This document shows positions 1 to 11,680 of a stretch of 64,000 nucleotides of DNA, in pieces (positions within the stretch are counted from its first letter, which is position 1; every line of letters starts with the position of its first letter). Under the pieces are notes generated by a model, which did not search any database, was not told where the DNA came from, and saw nothing but the letters and a program-made list of their open reading frames with translations. Both the position numbers and the translations under genes were made by a program. Source of the DNA: Phialophora verrucosa (lineage: Eukaryota > Ascomycota > Eurotiomycetes > Chaetothyriales > Herpotrichiellaceae); assembly GCA_002099365.1 (NCBI GenBank), contig MSED01000001.1:1922001-1986000 (forward strand), written 5' to 3'.

Positions 1-378
1 TGAAAAGTAAGTCGGTCATGTTGAGCCATTGACGTTGAGCGGCATTGGGACTCCACGACTTTCCTATTCTTTTCGCCTATGTGCCTGCCTCATCAGCCAA
101 AAACGCCTTGCTATGCTGAACCGTGATCTGTTGCCTACAACACAAAAGAACAAGCTGTGGTCCCCCTCCCTCAAAGCCCTGCTCAAGCATTATCAGTGCC
201 TATATACACCCATGCCTCTCCCAGTACGCCAAATGGTCTCCTTTCCTGTGACAGGTAGACATTTGGCCCGTACACTTGCTTAGTCCAAGAACAACCACGA
301 GCCGTGGTCCAAGTCACAGATGTGGCTTTCCATCCTGTTTTCGTGTTCGCCTCGTGCTTCTACGCTTGGTATACGTGA
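1..378. other. Intergenic, no gene seen
   Basis: The sequence lies downstream of YPT6, which is transcribed leftwards. It probably holds the YPT6 3' UTR. The open frames here are short, overlap each other and resemble nothing I know. Confidence 0.5.
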
Positions 379-1181
379 TCAGCATGCGCATCCCTCCTCT
401 GCGGGTTTCTGATTGTTTATCGACACATCGATCACTACACGGGTCAGTCTTGAATCAATCCCATGATTCGCCAATAGTACTCACTCTGTGGGTTCGGTTG
501 TTGCTCAGCTTCGCCCTCCATCCCAGGAAGTGCCTGCGCTATCCTCCTAAATAGCGCCTTCACGTTATGGCCCAACTTCGCGGACGTCTCCATGAAAATG
601 GCTCCCGCCCTCTTCGCCTCCTCCTCCCCCTGCTGAGTGGTGACCTCCCTCTTATCCACGCCCAGATCCGTCTTGTTTCCCACTAGCACAACAATAACAT
701 CGTTGCCCCTCTCGCCTCTCACGTCATCAATCCATTTCCTCGTCTGTTCAAACGTTTTGCGCGATGAAATGTCGTAGACGACGACTGCGACGGACGAATC
801 GCGGATGTAACTGGGAATTAAACTGCGAAACCGTTCCTGGCCAGCCGTATCCCAGAGCTGGAGCCGCACAGTGCGGTCTTCTAGATACATTGTCTTTGAG
901 AGGAAGTCGATGCCGATAGTGGCTTGGTAGGTGGTGTCGAAGGAGTCATACATGAATCGAGTTATCAGGGAGGTCTTGCCGACTGCGAAACGGTCGCGTC
1001 AGTACAATGATTGACCGTCATCAGCCGCTGGAGGGAGACAATTTGCACATACCGCTCTGTTCACCCAAGAATACGAGTCTGTAGGTAGTCTCGTCAGCCC
1101 GGGACTCTGGTGTTGCAGACGGTGGCAATACTTGAATTTCTTCAGCGGGTTCGAATATGACCCTACTGCGCCCTGCGCCAT
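379..1181 (-). CDS. YPT6: Rab GTPase Ypt6/RAB6
   Basis: This is a small GTPase of the RAB6 branch, which acts in retrograde endosome-to-Golgi and intra-Golgi traffic. Exons read 1181..1132, 1078..1053, 982..485 and 434..379, giving 209 aa. The start MAQGAVGSYSNPLKKFK joins LVFLGEQS, VGKTSLITRF and MYDSFDTTYQATIGIDF across two small introns, which rebuilds the P-loop and the RAB6 switch I. WDTAGQERFRSL is switch II and GNKTDL is the guanine-specificity motif. A 50-bp final intron (435-484) must be removed, because only then does the protein end in EEGCAC, the double-cysteine geranylgeranylation site. Read through, the frame ends without any cysteine. It is divergent from RSM19, about 450 bp away. 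Confidence 0.95.
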
Positions 1182-1630
1182 CTTGAAAGCAGTATTTTCG
1201 TAGAGTGGCGCCACCGCCTGAGAGCGTATAAATGATGAGAGCCGTGATATGAGCGGGCAAAACAGCGGAAGTCGGAGTGCGGTGGATCGTAATGGGGATA
1301 AAGAACTTGGGCTATCGTAAAGTCATGACAAGGGCAGATAAAGGGTCGTAGTGGTCTACGGACAGCAGGGAGCAAGGAGTAAGACACCCTGACGCCAAAT
1401 TCAAATTCAATTTCGACTTCGAGAACAGAGAATACTCCTGGCAACTGCAGGCACGACTCAATCCGAGTCGCGAGATCCCGACGGGCCCAGAGGTGGAGAG
1501 AAACTTGCGAGCAGCCGTTCGGGAGCATCTTCTATTGGCCAATGCTCGAGATCAAGTTCTCTCTCGCGTCTCTCTACGGAGAACGAACCCCAGGACAATC
1601 AGGATATTCTGGCCATGCTCCTCCGATAAC
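1182..1630. promoter_or_regulatory. Divergent YPT6/RSM19 promoter region
   Basis: This 449-bp spacer separates two divergent start codons and must hold both promoters and 5' UTRs. I see no clear TATA element or other recognisable site. Confidence 0.5.
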
Positions 1631-2080
1631 ATGCGCCCAACGCTTCAGCTTTTGAAGCGCTCGGTCTGGAAAGGTATGGCATGAAGTTCTCAACTCCGCT
1701 CCGTCCTCGTCGCTGAACAAGCTTGAATCACCGTGACCTCGCTCACAACCTCCACATGCAGGACCGAACCTCGTCTTTCAAGATCTCCCTCAAGTGGTCC
1801 AGGGCAAGACACCGCCTACCATAAAAACACAGGCCCGCTCCGCAACCATCCTTCCGAACTTCGTGGGCTTGAAGTTTGCGGTCCACAACGGGAAGATCTA
1901 CCAGGATGTCTATATCACCGAGGAGATGGTGGGCCGGAAACTGGGCGAGTTTGTGGCGTAAGTGCTTCAAGTGATGATCGGTGCAAGGAGCTAGGAGCCT
2001 CCAAGAGCGGAATACTGACTTGTGGCTTGGAAAACAGGACGAGAAAGCGGTTTACTTATAAGATGAGCAAGAACAAGTAA
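1631..2080 (+). CDS. RSM19: Mitochondrial ribosomal protein S19
   Basis: This is the uS19 protein of the mitochondrial small ribosomal subunit. Exons are 1631..1673, 1762..1957 and 2038..2080, giving 93 aa. The joined product begins MRPTLQLLKRSVWKGP and contains RSATILPNFVGLKF and VHNGKIYQDVYITEEM. It ends VATRKRFTYKMSKNK, the usual basic S19 tail. Length and organisation fit the family (about 90 aa). The first exon has only 14 codons, so automated annotation could miss it. Confidence 0.93.
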
Positions 2081-2547
2081 AGGAAGGAATGAAAGATGCG
2101 AAATCAGACAACTTGTACAATCAGGGACAACTTGGACTCAGGATTTCAGTCAGCATGATTGCTTGTCAGGTGGTCTTTTGCAAACACAGACGCAGAATGA
2201 TCTCTCTGCAGACTCGCTTCGGGCCTCGTGGTTGGCAAGATGGCTTTAATGTGCGAGGAAAGTTGGCAAGTGAGGCTTTGCGGACTGAGACGGTCGGGTT
2301 CTTCTCCGAGGAGCGAACGCTTTTTATTCTCAGAAAAGGCGCCAGTGTGCGCGAGTCCTTGAGATTCATATGTGGCGCCTAGAAAGAACCTCGAGATGAT
2401 ATTCTCCCATGCAGCAAATCGAGCCATTCGTTCATGATCTGGTGTCTTTCAGATAATAACCTCCCCAACCGGTTCCCTGACTCCCAGATGCGAAGCACGC
2501 CATAAACCAATCCAGGAACTCCCAATTTCGGTCTGTGTGAGCCGTTG
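2081..2547. other. Convergent spacer RSM19/TAF10
   Basis: This 467-bp spacer lies between two 3' ends. It should hold both 3' UTRs. No gene or repeat is evident. Confidence 0.5.
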
Positions 2548-3346
2548 TTATCTGTAAAATTCACCTCTCTTGATATTGACTCCGTACTCCGCCACCGCCA
2601 TGCCCAGATCTTCCATCGTCAACACTGGTCTCCCCTGCCCACTCCCACCTTGGCCACCACCGCCAAATCCACTCCTCTGCACGCCCAGCGACGTAGTCTG
2701 CTGGCTCTTCCCTCCCTGCGCTCCGCCAGCGGCACCGCTGGCTCCAACACCGCCCGCGAAGCTTGCAGGTCCTCCGCCTCCAGCGCCGACGTTGCCTGCT
2801 CCGCCTAACGGGTTGTTCGCCGAGGCCGAGTTTGAACTGCGGATCCGCGAGTGTTGGTATGCATCGGCGGCGACGTCGGCGACGAACTTCTGCGTCGCGA
2901 GCGCCAGAAGCCGGGCTAACGGAAGGGGCGTGGTGTTTGTGCTTGCGCCAGTGGGATCGGAGATGGAGGGAGGGGGCAGTCCCGAGAGGGTCAAATAGTG
3001 CGCTGTTACGGCGTCCGGGATCTGGCTTGGAGTGTCAGTCAAGTAGTTCTTGGTGTGGGCAATCGAGATCTATTCGATCGAATACTGAACATACAATCGG
3101 AGCATAGTCATCCATCTTGCTCAGGAATTCTCGGAGCGTTACGTCTTTGCGATTGTGGTGTGCGGAGCCTGACGGTGCCGAGCCCGTTGCAGGTTGCTGT
3201 GTGTCCGTTTGTGCAGTCATGTCTTGGTCTGTGTTGTCGTTCTGTCTGGCCGCGCCATCTTGCGTGCTTGCATCTGGCATCTCGGCGTCGAGGTCAACGT
3301 CCCGCCCCGCGGTATCATCGCCTTGGACATCGGCTGGGGAGGACAT
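2548..3346 (-). CDS. TAF10: TFIID/SAGA subunit TAF10
   Basis: TAF10 is a histone-fold protein shared by TFIID and SAGA. Exons are 3346..3095 and 3021..2548, giving 241 aa. Residues 1-65 are acidic and polar. The domain starts at TLREFLSKMDDYAPIIPDAV, where the splice rejoins the family signature PIIPDAVTAHYL. It continues through LARLLALATQKFVADVAADA and ends VAEYGVNIKRGEFYR, the usual C-terminus. A Gly/Ala/Ser-rich linker of about 60 residues interrupts the histone-fold region between two helices, as is common in fungal TAF10. The ATG at 3346 is the first in frame. Confidence 0.95.
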
Positions 3347-3749
3347 GACTGTGCTGTCGCGTGAAGGTTGGAGTGCCGCAAGTCTGAGATCTAGGTGTGA
3401 CGGTGCCTAATCCAAGTGTGCCCGTGGTGACACTCAATTCAGGTGATGCAGAACGTTTACTTTCTTTCCGGCAGGCGATGCAAGATGCGGCCCTGACGCA
3501 GGAGATACCCGATCATGCGCGTCGAAAAAGTTCCGCCGAGGTTTGGCCAGACCCGACTTCAGCCTCGTCAACGTGATTAGACTACGAAGTACGAGGTACA
3601 GTACTCGGTTCAGACGAGCTATTTTACATTAAGACGAGGGGACGCAGTTGCTAATTTCACTTCGGTTTCCGAAAAGACCATTCAAGCAGCGCGAGTGGCA
3701 TTGGTAACACAACTGAACCTGTGAGACAGGTATCAATTTTTCACTTCTT
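3347..3749. other. Intergenic, TAF10 promoter side
   Basis: This 403-bp gap lies between TAF10 and the 3' end of the next gene, both leftward. It contains one dense cluster of TAC/CGAG palindromic words (3581-3610, see findings). I see nothing else. Confidence 0.5.
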
Positions 3750-5613
3750 TTAACCCGAGTCCACAGACTGCGACACTGCAACCGATGCAGCGGCTTTGGC
3801 TACCGGTTCATCAACCGCCTCCTGGGTCCGCTGGAGAGGCTGCGGCGTTTCACCTGAAGGAATAGCAGGGCCATTCTCTGCGACAATAGGGATTTCTTGC
3901 TTGAGCACGGAATCAACGACATCTGCTCCAACAGGCTGCTCCTCATTCCTTGGTGCCATCTCGCCCTCCAGCTTAATGGGTGTAATCCGCGAAGTCTGCG
4001 AAATATCTTCCGTCGTGCTCCTCTGGTCGGGTGCTTCTCGCTCGGAAACCTTCTGTTCAGATACAGGCAGTTTGGGCGGAGTGATCTTGTTCGCTTCCGA
4101 TACCTTAAGCTCTGGTGCAGCTGGTTGCGGTGTCGAGATGTCGCGGGATATAACCGGAGCCGGAGCTGCAGTCGGATTGTTTGACGCAGGTAAGTCTGGA
4201 ATTTTATCTGATGGAGACAGACCCAGGGTGCTTCGTAGTGCAATCTCTGCAGCTCTTGCTGCAAGTGCCACAAAATCCTCTTTGACAAGTGGCTCGCTAG
4301 GGATAGAGCCCGTCGAAGAGACAGGTACAGGCAGGCCATATTCCCGGACGGACCCCTGCGTTTGAACCATATCTGGATTGTTGGTCGGATAATTTCTCTC
4401 AATACTCGCCAAGCCTGTTGTACCATTGCTTGTTGTTTTCATAATGTGGTTGATCAAGTATGAAGAGACTTCCCGGCTAAAGTCTTCCCACTTATACGTC
4501 ACTGGTAATTGATCTAGAGTCTTGGTCTTGACTGCACTTTCCAGAATACCGCGGCGGGAGTTCAGCATTCTCAGAAACTCCCGCTCGGTGTCAGTCAAAG
4601 TCGCCCTGCCAGGCCTTCTCGCCAGGAGGACCTTGTCCAGGTCGGGACCGAACATGTCGCGCATGACAAGATCAGGCGGAGCAGCACCTGTCCTCCAAGC
4701 GGTAATAAAACCTTGGGTCTTCAATTCGAGAAACATGGTACCCTGTTCCCTCAGCAAACCCCCATTTTCAGGCACGAAGACGGGAAGGAAGCTCCGGTCC
4801 ATGTCCCGGAGACCAATCTCACCAGTAAAAATGCTTGACATAAAGATTGCCTGGTTTGCCCTGCGGATAATTTCAATCTGATTGGCGTCACGCAAGCCCA
4901 AATCATGCTGGGGCAGAAATGGCCATCCAGGACTGACGAGCCTTCTCGTTCGGTCAAATGCAACGCGAAGGGAGGCATACTCTCTACTGATCGCGGCATT
5001 TGGTCTGTTGGACAAGCCCATGGCCTCGGTCGGTGTCAACCGAGATAGGAATGCTAAGATCTGCGATGCCTGCTGATCCAACATCGGTAGGTATTCGAGC
5101 GGACTGGTTCTGGGAGGAGTTGGGCGCTGGGGAGGCTGTGACGCGACGCTGTGTGCTTGCCCGGCTGGAAGCCTGGGGGCACTTTGAGTTTGACTTTCTG
5201 AAGCCTGCTTTATGATATTCTGTCCTTCGACATCTGGAGAAAGCTTTGCAATATTTCCTGCTTGTTTCTGTTGCGGAACCTTCGTCTGAGCATTTTGTGC
5301 TTGGCTGTCTGGGCTTGCAGGCCGAAGCGCAGGTACTGTTGGATTATCTGAGCTAGCCGCCTTCGTTTCAGGATTTGCCTCCTGCTGGGGCCCATCTGTA
5401 GAGATGCGACGTCGCTTCGGGCTTCTCGGATTATCGTCGACATTGGTAGGCGATGAGGAAGGGAGGGAACTAATTGGGGCATTGGACTGGCCTGAGCGCT
5501 TCGTCAATTTGGGCCCAGATCAAATAGCAGAGCACCTCACCTCGATCTTGTTGCGGCGTAGATTCCGGGGGTGCGGCCTCTGCAGGTCGCCCTGTCGAAG
5601 ATATTTGATCCAT
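3750..5613 (-). CDS. Conserved hypothetical protein, probably nuclear
   Basis: The function is not recognised. The long frame has no ATG at its upstream end, so I start at 5613 (MDQISSTGRPAEAAPPES) and remove an intron at 5492..5540. Exons 5613..5541 and 5491..3750 give 604 aa. The N-terminus is low-complexity with a basic SPKRRR cluster that could be a nuclear localisation signal. A dense folded region follows (roughly residues 165-390), including LTPTEAMGLSNRPNAAISRE and DRSFLPVFVPENGG. It looks helical and is charged. The C-terminal third is Pro/Ser/Glu-rich and disordered. No catalytic motif is visible. The middle looks like a conserved fungal family domain, but that is an inference. Confidence 0.8.
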
Positions 5614-6592
5614 ATTGCTTCAAGACCCTTTTAGGCGGGTTTCTGGCCCTAGGAAAATGCATGTGCCTGAAGGGAATCCGTCACGTGTTCGCAGCTGAAA
5701 AGTTCGAGGTGAAGATGCGATCGTCATGGTGCGGATCATGCCGTGAGGGGCACACAGCCAGTGAAAGTGAGGGGCAGCTGAGCTAAAAGCTTAAGCGGGC
5801 GTCTTTTTCGTCCCGGGGACTCCTCGTACTCATACCTCGTACAGTAAAAAGCACACCAACTTTCACGAGCTTCCCAGCCCCCAGCATTTTCTCCCATAGG
5901 ATCGCCCCCAGGATTTGTTATCATCGTGTTGAGGTAGTCTGTCCGGGGTGACAGCTGCACTGACCATAGATTCAGAGAGGTCAATCAGTACAGGGTGGTC
6001 ATCATTTCTATCTCACAAAGCCCTGCCCTCATGTCTGGTCCTGGAGCCCGCACCAAAGGCCTCAGACATCCGAGGCTGATCCGTTGCCTTTCCCTGAAAT
6101 CCATCTTTGGACCTTGCAGAAATCCGGTGGTGGCCCGCAGGCTCTTGCTTAACAGGTGCATGGTACATAGACAGGGGAGCTTTCGGAGTGTCACACTCTG
6201 TCGAGCTATCCAGCGAAATCCAGCGAATTGAGTCCCAGATCTTTGGTGGACCCCACCCATCAAGCCTGCCATCGAAGCTCTGTTCCCGGCCACCCCTCCT
6301 CTACTCGTACCATCTATGTACCAAGCTCGACTTTTGATCATGGGACACTGCTCTGAATTGAGTAAGCATCGCTTCTGTAGCTTGCTTGACGAGCCCGCCC
6401 AGGCCGTTCGTGTCATAAGCTGATAGAGCTACGAGAACGTGCCCTGCAGCCTTACTTACGGCTACCCAGGCACATAATGCTCACTACACCCCGCAGCTGG
6501 TTCTGCTCTTTTTCTGTTCTTCGGCCTCTTCTCCAGTGGTGCTCGTGCGGACTCTCGCAAACTAACATATGTAGAACAATATCTTGACTGAG
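5614..6592. other. Divergent intergenic region
   Basis: This 979-bp spacer lies between two divergent genes. It contains copies of the TACTCGTAC-like word near 5825-5845 and 6302-6310. The short frames here (up to 143 codons) resemble no family and lack coding character. Confidence 0.5.
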
Positions 6593-8420
6593 ATGGATGC
6601 GAGAATTCTGCTTCGTGCCTTGTGCATCTCTCTCTTCACCTTGTTCTCCACCGCAGCTGCCCAGACAGGCCTCAAGCCACAGGTCTTGGGCACTTTCATC
6701 TACACGAGGTAACGCATGCGTCATGTTGTTCACTAGGATGATGAAGCTGACTTCCAACAGATATGGCGATAGAACGCCCTTCGTGCTTCCTACGTCGCCC
6801 ACGTTGACGCCGCTTGGGGCTCAGCAACTATATGAGGCTGGTAGCAGAATTCGCCAACGATATCTGATGCCGGACGACGATGGTTCAACTGAGCCGACTG
6901 GAATTGCCGGCATCGCATCTTATCAGCTTGATTACGACCAACTGACTGTTATGTCCACCGACGACCAGTATGTCTTCGCCTCGGCTCTAGCATTCATGCA
7001 GGGCATGTATCCACCTTTGGAAACATCGTCAAACTATACCGACGTTACCGGTCAAAGTACCCTCCAGAATGGATCGAACGTCGTGGCCCCGCTGAACGGG
7101 TACCAATACCCCAACATCAATGCGGTCTCCACAAACGACCTCAACTCCATCTGGATCAGTGGGTCGAATAATTGTCCCAATTATCTGGCATCCACGAACG
7201 ATTATTATGGCAGTGAGGCATTCGAGACTATTCAAAACAGCACTGAGAATTTCTACTCAAGCTTGCAGCCAGATCTGTTGGACCAGGTCTTCCCAGATGA
7301 ATCTGTGGGTTATTACGATGCGTACTACATCTACGACTATCTCTACTATGCGTCTATCCACAACACGACGGCGGCACAGCATCTGTCCATGGAGGATTTG
7401 ACCAGAGCCAAGATTCTTGCCGATGATTGGGTTTTTGCCCTAAACGCCGATGTCGACACTTCTGGATCTATCCCTGGGGATCACATTCGAGCAATTGCAG
7501 GCCGCACACTGGCCACGCGCATTCTCCAGGCTTTCTACACAAACATCAATACTCAAGGAGCTTCCGATAAGATGACGCTGCTCTTTGGAAGCTTCGAACC
7601 CATGGTCGCCTTTGCAGCTTTGGCCGGCCTTGTCTCACCACAAAATGCGGCCTTCTACAACGTCCCGGAACCAGGTGCCAGCTTTATTTTCGAACTGTAC
7701 TCGCTGCAAGCCGAGGATATTGACACGTATCCTGACACTTCAGACATCTATGTCAGATTTTTCTATCAAAATGGCACAGATTCCTACTCCTCATTGGTCG
7801 CATATCCCTTATTCGGGCTGAGCCCCAGTCAGACCCTAATCAGTTTAGCAGACTTCATATCAGGCTTGGAAGGTTTCCTGATGTTCAATATCGAGGATTG
7901 GTGCACTACTTGTAATAGCTTCAGCGTGTTCTGTCCCGCTTTTACAGGCACCGACGGTAGCCTGAACCCGACTACTGCGCTCTCTCCCAGCCATCATGGA
8001 CTGTCCCCAGCCGTTGCTGGCGTTATTGGCGCAATTGTCACTCTTGCAGTGGCCGCTCTCTTATTCGCGGCAGCGATGTTGCTCGGTGGGGTCAGATTAC
8101 ACCGAGTTCAAAGGGCACAGAGGTCCGACTTGAGCGGCTTTAAAGGAAGCAATAAACTCGCGAGCGATCAAGATCTTACCATTCCAAAAGGAGGTGCAGG
8201 CGCAACTGTCATTCATACGGAAGATCCTGCTTATCCCGCACCCGTAAGGGGGCACGAGCGTGTTGGAAGTTGGGAGCTGAGGGACCAAGCTAAAGCGAAG
8301 GAAGCACAGGGACGAGGGCTCAACACAGTTACCGGTCGACCAAGTCGACCGAGTTACGAAGAAGACGAGATGCCCATCAGCCCATTTACTCCTCCGGCTG
8401 CGCCGCACAGTCATGTATGA
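6593..8420 (+). CDS. Membrane-anchored histidine-phosphatase-like protein, likely inactive
   Basis: The protein has the layout of the histidine acid phosphatase/phosphoglycerate mutase-like superfamily. Exons 6593..6708 and 6761..8420 give 591 aa. Residues 1-24 form a signal peptide (ARILLRALCISLFTLFSTAA). After splicing, residues 39-45 read RYGDRTP where active members have RHGxRxP, so the phosphate-accepting His is Tyr. The region expected to supply the second catalytic motif reads LLFGSFEPMVAFAAL and has no HD pair. Several NxS/T sites suggest a secreted or luminal domain. One transmembrane helix lies near residue 480 (GVIGAIVTLAVAALLFAAAM), followed by a cytosolic tail of about 95 residues. 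It is probably a cell-surface or endomembrane pseudo-enzyme. Confidence 0.85.
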
Positions 8421-9033
8421 ACGATATCCGCATTGCATCTCTTATCAGAATTTATGAGAACACGAATTGGATGGATTGCTACTCTGGGTCGGTTTCTGCC
8501 AGACCCTAACACAACTGCTAGAAAAAGAAGTCAACGGAAAGCAATCAAGCATGACAACAGTGAAGTCCTTTTTATTATGCCGGACCCCCTCCACTTCTTT
8601 ACTCCCATGAGTTATTCCTTAGAAAGCCGGTCGAGCTCGTTTATCCCCGTTATCGATATTTTTATCCCGCTTTTCGTTTTCAACTCAAGCCACTGTGGAA
8701 ACGTTCGGTTCGAAACGCACAGGTTGTCTCTTCTTGTTGGATAGCGCTTTGCTCCTGCCCTTGCGCGGCCAAATCTACTTGGTGAGTCCCGCCTATGTTT
8801 GTTCCTTCCTGTCTCTTGGATTGCTCTTCCCGTCTGTGAGAAGGCAACTGCTTCCGCACCCTTCGTCCTCAGTCAAAGCAGAGACTCAGTCCACCTCCCT
8901 TTCACTTACACCACGATACAATTCCGCACCGGCCTTCCTGTTGGGCTCAATCTTCTCTAGCGATCCCCTTTTGGTATCTCCTTGGCTATTCAAGTGCACC
9001 CTCACCCGGGCTTCAGTACCACTTAGACCGAAT
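8421..9033. other. Intergenic region and CT-rich leader
   Basis: This 613-bp gap lies between two rightward genes. The final 350 bp are pyrimidine-rich, as in fungal 5' leaders. The frame upstream of the next ATG stays open for over 100 codons but has no in-frame ATG. Confidence 0.5.
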
Positions 9034-11680
9034 ATGACTAACCACAGCACAAATAGCCCGGCTGGTCGGCAGCGTCGATACACAGTGTCGCGTCTGCTTG
9101 AGCTTGCTCCTCAATCCAGACCTACCACCTTTGACCTCTCCAAATTCACCTACGACGCAGCCCGAGGTGAGTCCTAACAGAAACGCTGGCGGATCCGAGC
9201 CCGAAAAGTACTGACCTGAAAGCAGCTGGTGTGGTCCCACCGCTGGGTGCCTGCGTTATGTCGACTCGGCGAACCTCGAGCGATCGGCCTCGAGGCTGGT
9301 CGCAAGAGTCCGGCAGTTCTCAGGATGAAGTCATCGTCTACCAGGGCAACCGCATGGCGAAGCTACCAGAACGGCAACCTACCGTCCCACCTGGTGGAAA
9401 TAATGCTCAGAAAGATGAAGGTTTTGCGCGATTCCTCAAGAAGCACTCTTCTCCTACCCACCAACGCGTCACTACTGGTGGCCGTATCGTGCCGATGGAG
9501 CAGCGTCCTCCAATCTTCTCCCTGCAACACCCAAGCCAAGACACAGAAGAGCAAAAGAAGAGCGCACATGGGGAAGTCAGAAGCACGACAAAGGCGACTG
9601 CTGCTAGCCACGATCAAGCAAAGTCATGTGTGGCAGACAATAACATCCTCCAGACCCAGCCTCAGCCGTTCATTCCCGTCAGCAATGGAGTCATGGATAC
9701 CTCCACGTTCACTGCTGGCACCGACCCCAGTGTGATCGCCTCGAACATCCCTTTCAGCTTTGATGCTACCTGCATGCAGCCAAACCATGTGCAAGCCATG
9801 ACATCGGCTCCATTCTACGCTGGCATGACTGGCGACCCGTACAGCATGCTGCCGCTGCACTCTCAGCTGTATCCAGGAAGTACAATGCCATTCGCTGGCT
9901 TCAATGGTGCTGTTGGTGCGACCTTTCCCATGCCTTTTATCCCCAACCCTCAACTGTTGAGCTTTCCGCCTTCTTGTGGAATCACCACTGCTCCTACCAT
10001 TTCTCAGCCTCCAACCGGTTCCCACAATGAGCACATGCTCAACCAATCGATTGAACTGTTTCAGAACCTCGGCGAACAACTCAAGACCCTTGACCGCCAC
10101 CGGGCTATGAATGAACGGGATCCCTATGTTGTGGACCAGCGTAAGGCCATTGTTCAGCTGCGTGCAGAAGCCAGAAACCAGATCACCTACTGGTCCGAAA
10201 AACTCGGACATGATCCTCACGCAATTCCAAAGATCCCAAACGGTGCACCGAGTAGTAAGCTAAATGTGCAGGCTACTTCGTACGTTCCACTTCGGGGTGA
10301 GCAGGCCGCGGAGACATTGTCCGACACCCGTGGGAGCAGCCTGAAGCCCAGCGGCATTAGCCAGACGTTCGCGAAGCCTGACTTCGTTGTGGACAGCACT
10401 CGACGCCCGATCCCAATCGTGCCTCCTCCAAGGGAAATTTCGGCGCTGCATAAGAATGGCAAAAATGATGCTGCCTCAAAGGGTGAAACCGTTGAAGTTG
10501 ATGAATGGGGCGTCCGTGTTGGTCCTGCGCCACCCGAGATCCAACGCCAGCAGGATCAGATGTTGAAGGAAATCGTCCGTCAAGCCAGCATCTCTCCCCT
10601 GGGCTCTAGTGAAAATGCGGTCATGTTGACTCCCCAAGGCTCCCAGGTCATCACTCCTCCGACACAGCCTTACGAGACCAAAGAGGCCAGGACGGGCACT
10701 GATTCCAGTGGGAGCGACTGGTTGCCCACCAATCCAGGTCGTGCTCCGCCGACCGTGGAAGCTTGCTATGAGGTTCGGCTTAATGCAATGCGACTTCCGA
10801 CCGGCCTGGTCACCAAGGTTCGAATGCCCGACGGCACCATCACTGAAGTGCGTGGTTGTGGCTTGAAGCGCCCACCATCATTCGAGATGGACGAGTTCGA
10901 ACAACGCTACTGGACGACAAAGCCAAACGTGACTAAAGAAATGTTCGAGAACTTTGTTGAAGTGCGCGCTGATGATGGCAACAATGCTCCTGCCAACATC
11001 GCCAATTATCTTGAGTTCATCGGCTTGGAAAGGTACACTCCCATGGTCTCACGCACAGTTCAGACCCTTGTGCTAACAGTTGTGAGCCACAGCACCCAGA
11101 TGCGCAAGTCCGAGGTCTCGAACAGACAAAGCACCGAATCCATCCATGTGCCAAAGAATGCGACCAAGTTAGTGTTCCCGCTCCTTGCACAGACCGCAAG
11201 CTGACAGATCACAGTGCCCAAGACATGCTCAGCGAAATCAACGCCCACGCGTATAGCTCCACGGTCGAGAAATCAAATGGCTCCAAGCCAAGATTGTCGT
11301 CCCTGAAGCTGTCCTCCGCATCTTCACCACCGATGTGGTCGCGGGCAGATGACAAGGTCGGTTGGTTCGCAAACGACCATTCGAGAAGTGGCCGCATGAC
11401 CGGATCCGAAGCTCATAGCAAAGGCTTCTCGTCAGTTTCCGTCCAGAAATTTCATGCAATGGGTCGGCTCCCGCATGTGGATGGTCCCAGCGATGGGCAG
11501 AGAGTGTCGGCAGTGTCAATGCTTGCTGCCGCCAGTAAAGCTGTCAGTCCACAGCCGACGCCCCGCTCGGATCCCTCTTCAGAGAGCTTCTATGGGTCAT
11601 ACGGTCGTGAGGATCGTGGTGTCTCGGTCGTAAACGACGACGTCTTCCAACCTCGGATGCCTCAAGAAGAGGGCGTGTAA
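9034..11680 (+). CDS. Large conserved hypothetical protein
   Basis: The function is not recognised. Exons 9034..9166, 9226..11032, 11093..11167 and 11215..11680 join in phase to 826 aa. The third junction is supported by a TGCTAAC branch site about 16 bases before its acceptor. The start is MTNHSTNSPAGRQRRYTVSR. Most of the protein is Pro/Ser/Thr-rich and probably disordered. It has three compact segments. One is a helical stretch with LFQNLGEQLKTLDRHRAMNE and QLRAEARNQITYWSEKLGHD. The second is an ordered patch with CYEVRLNAMRLPTGLVTKVR followed by MPDGTITEVRGCGLKRPPSF. The third is the C-terminal AQDMLSEINAHAYSS. No membrane segment or enzyme motif is seen. Confidence 0.78.

Noticed and set aside
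5492..5507. Start of the unknown nuclear protein at 5507
   Set aside because: The codon there is TTG. An upstream ATG exon joins in phase with clean splice sites.
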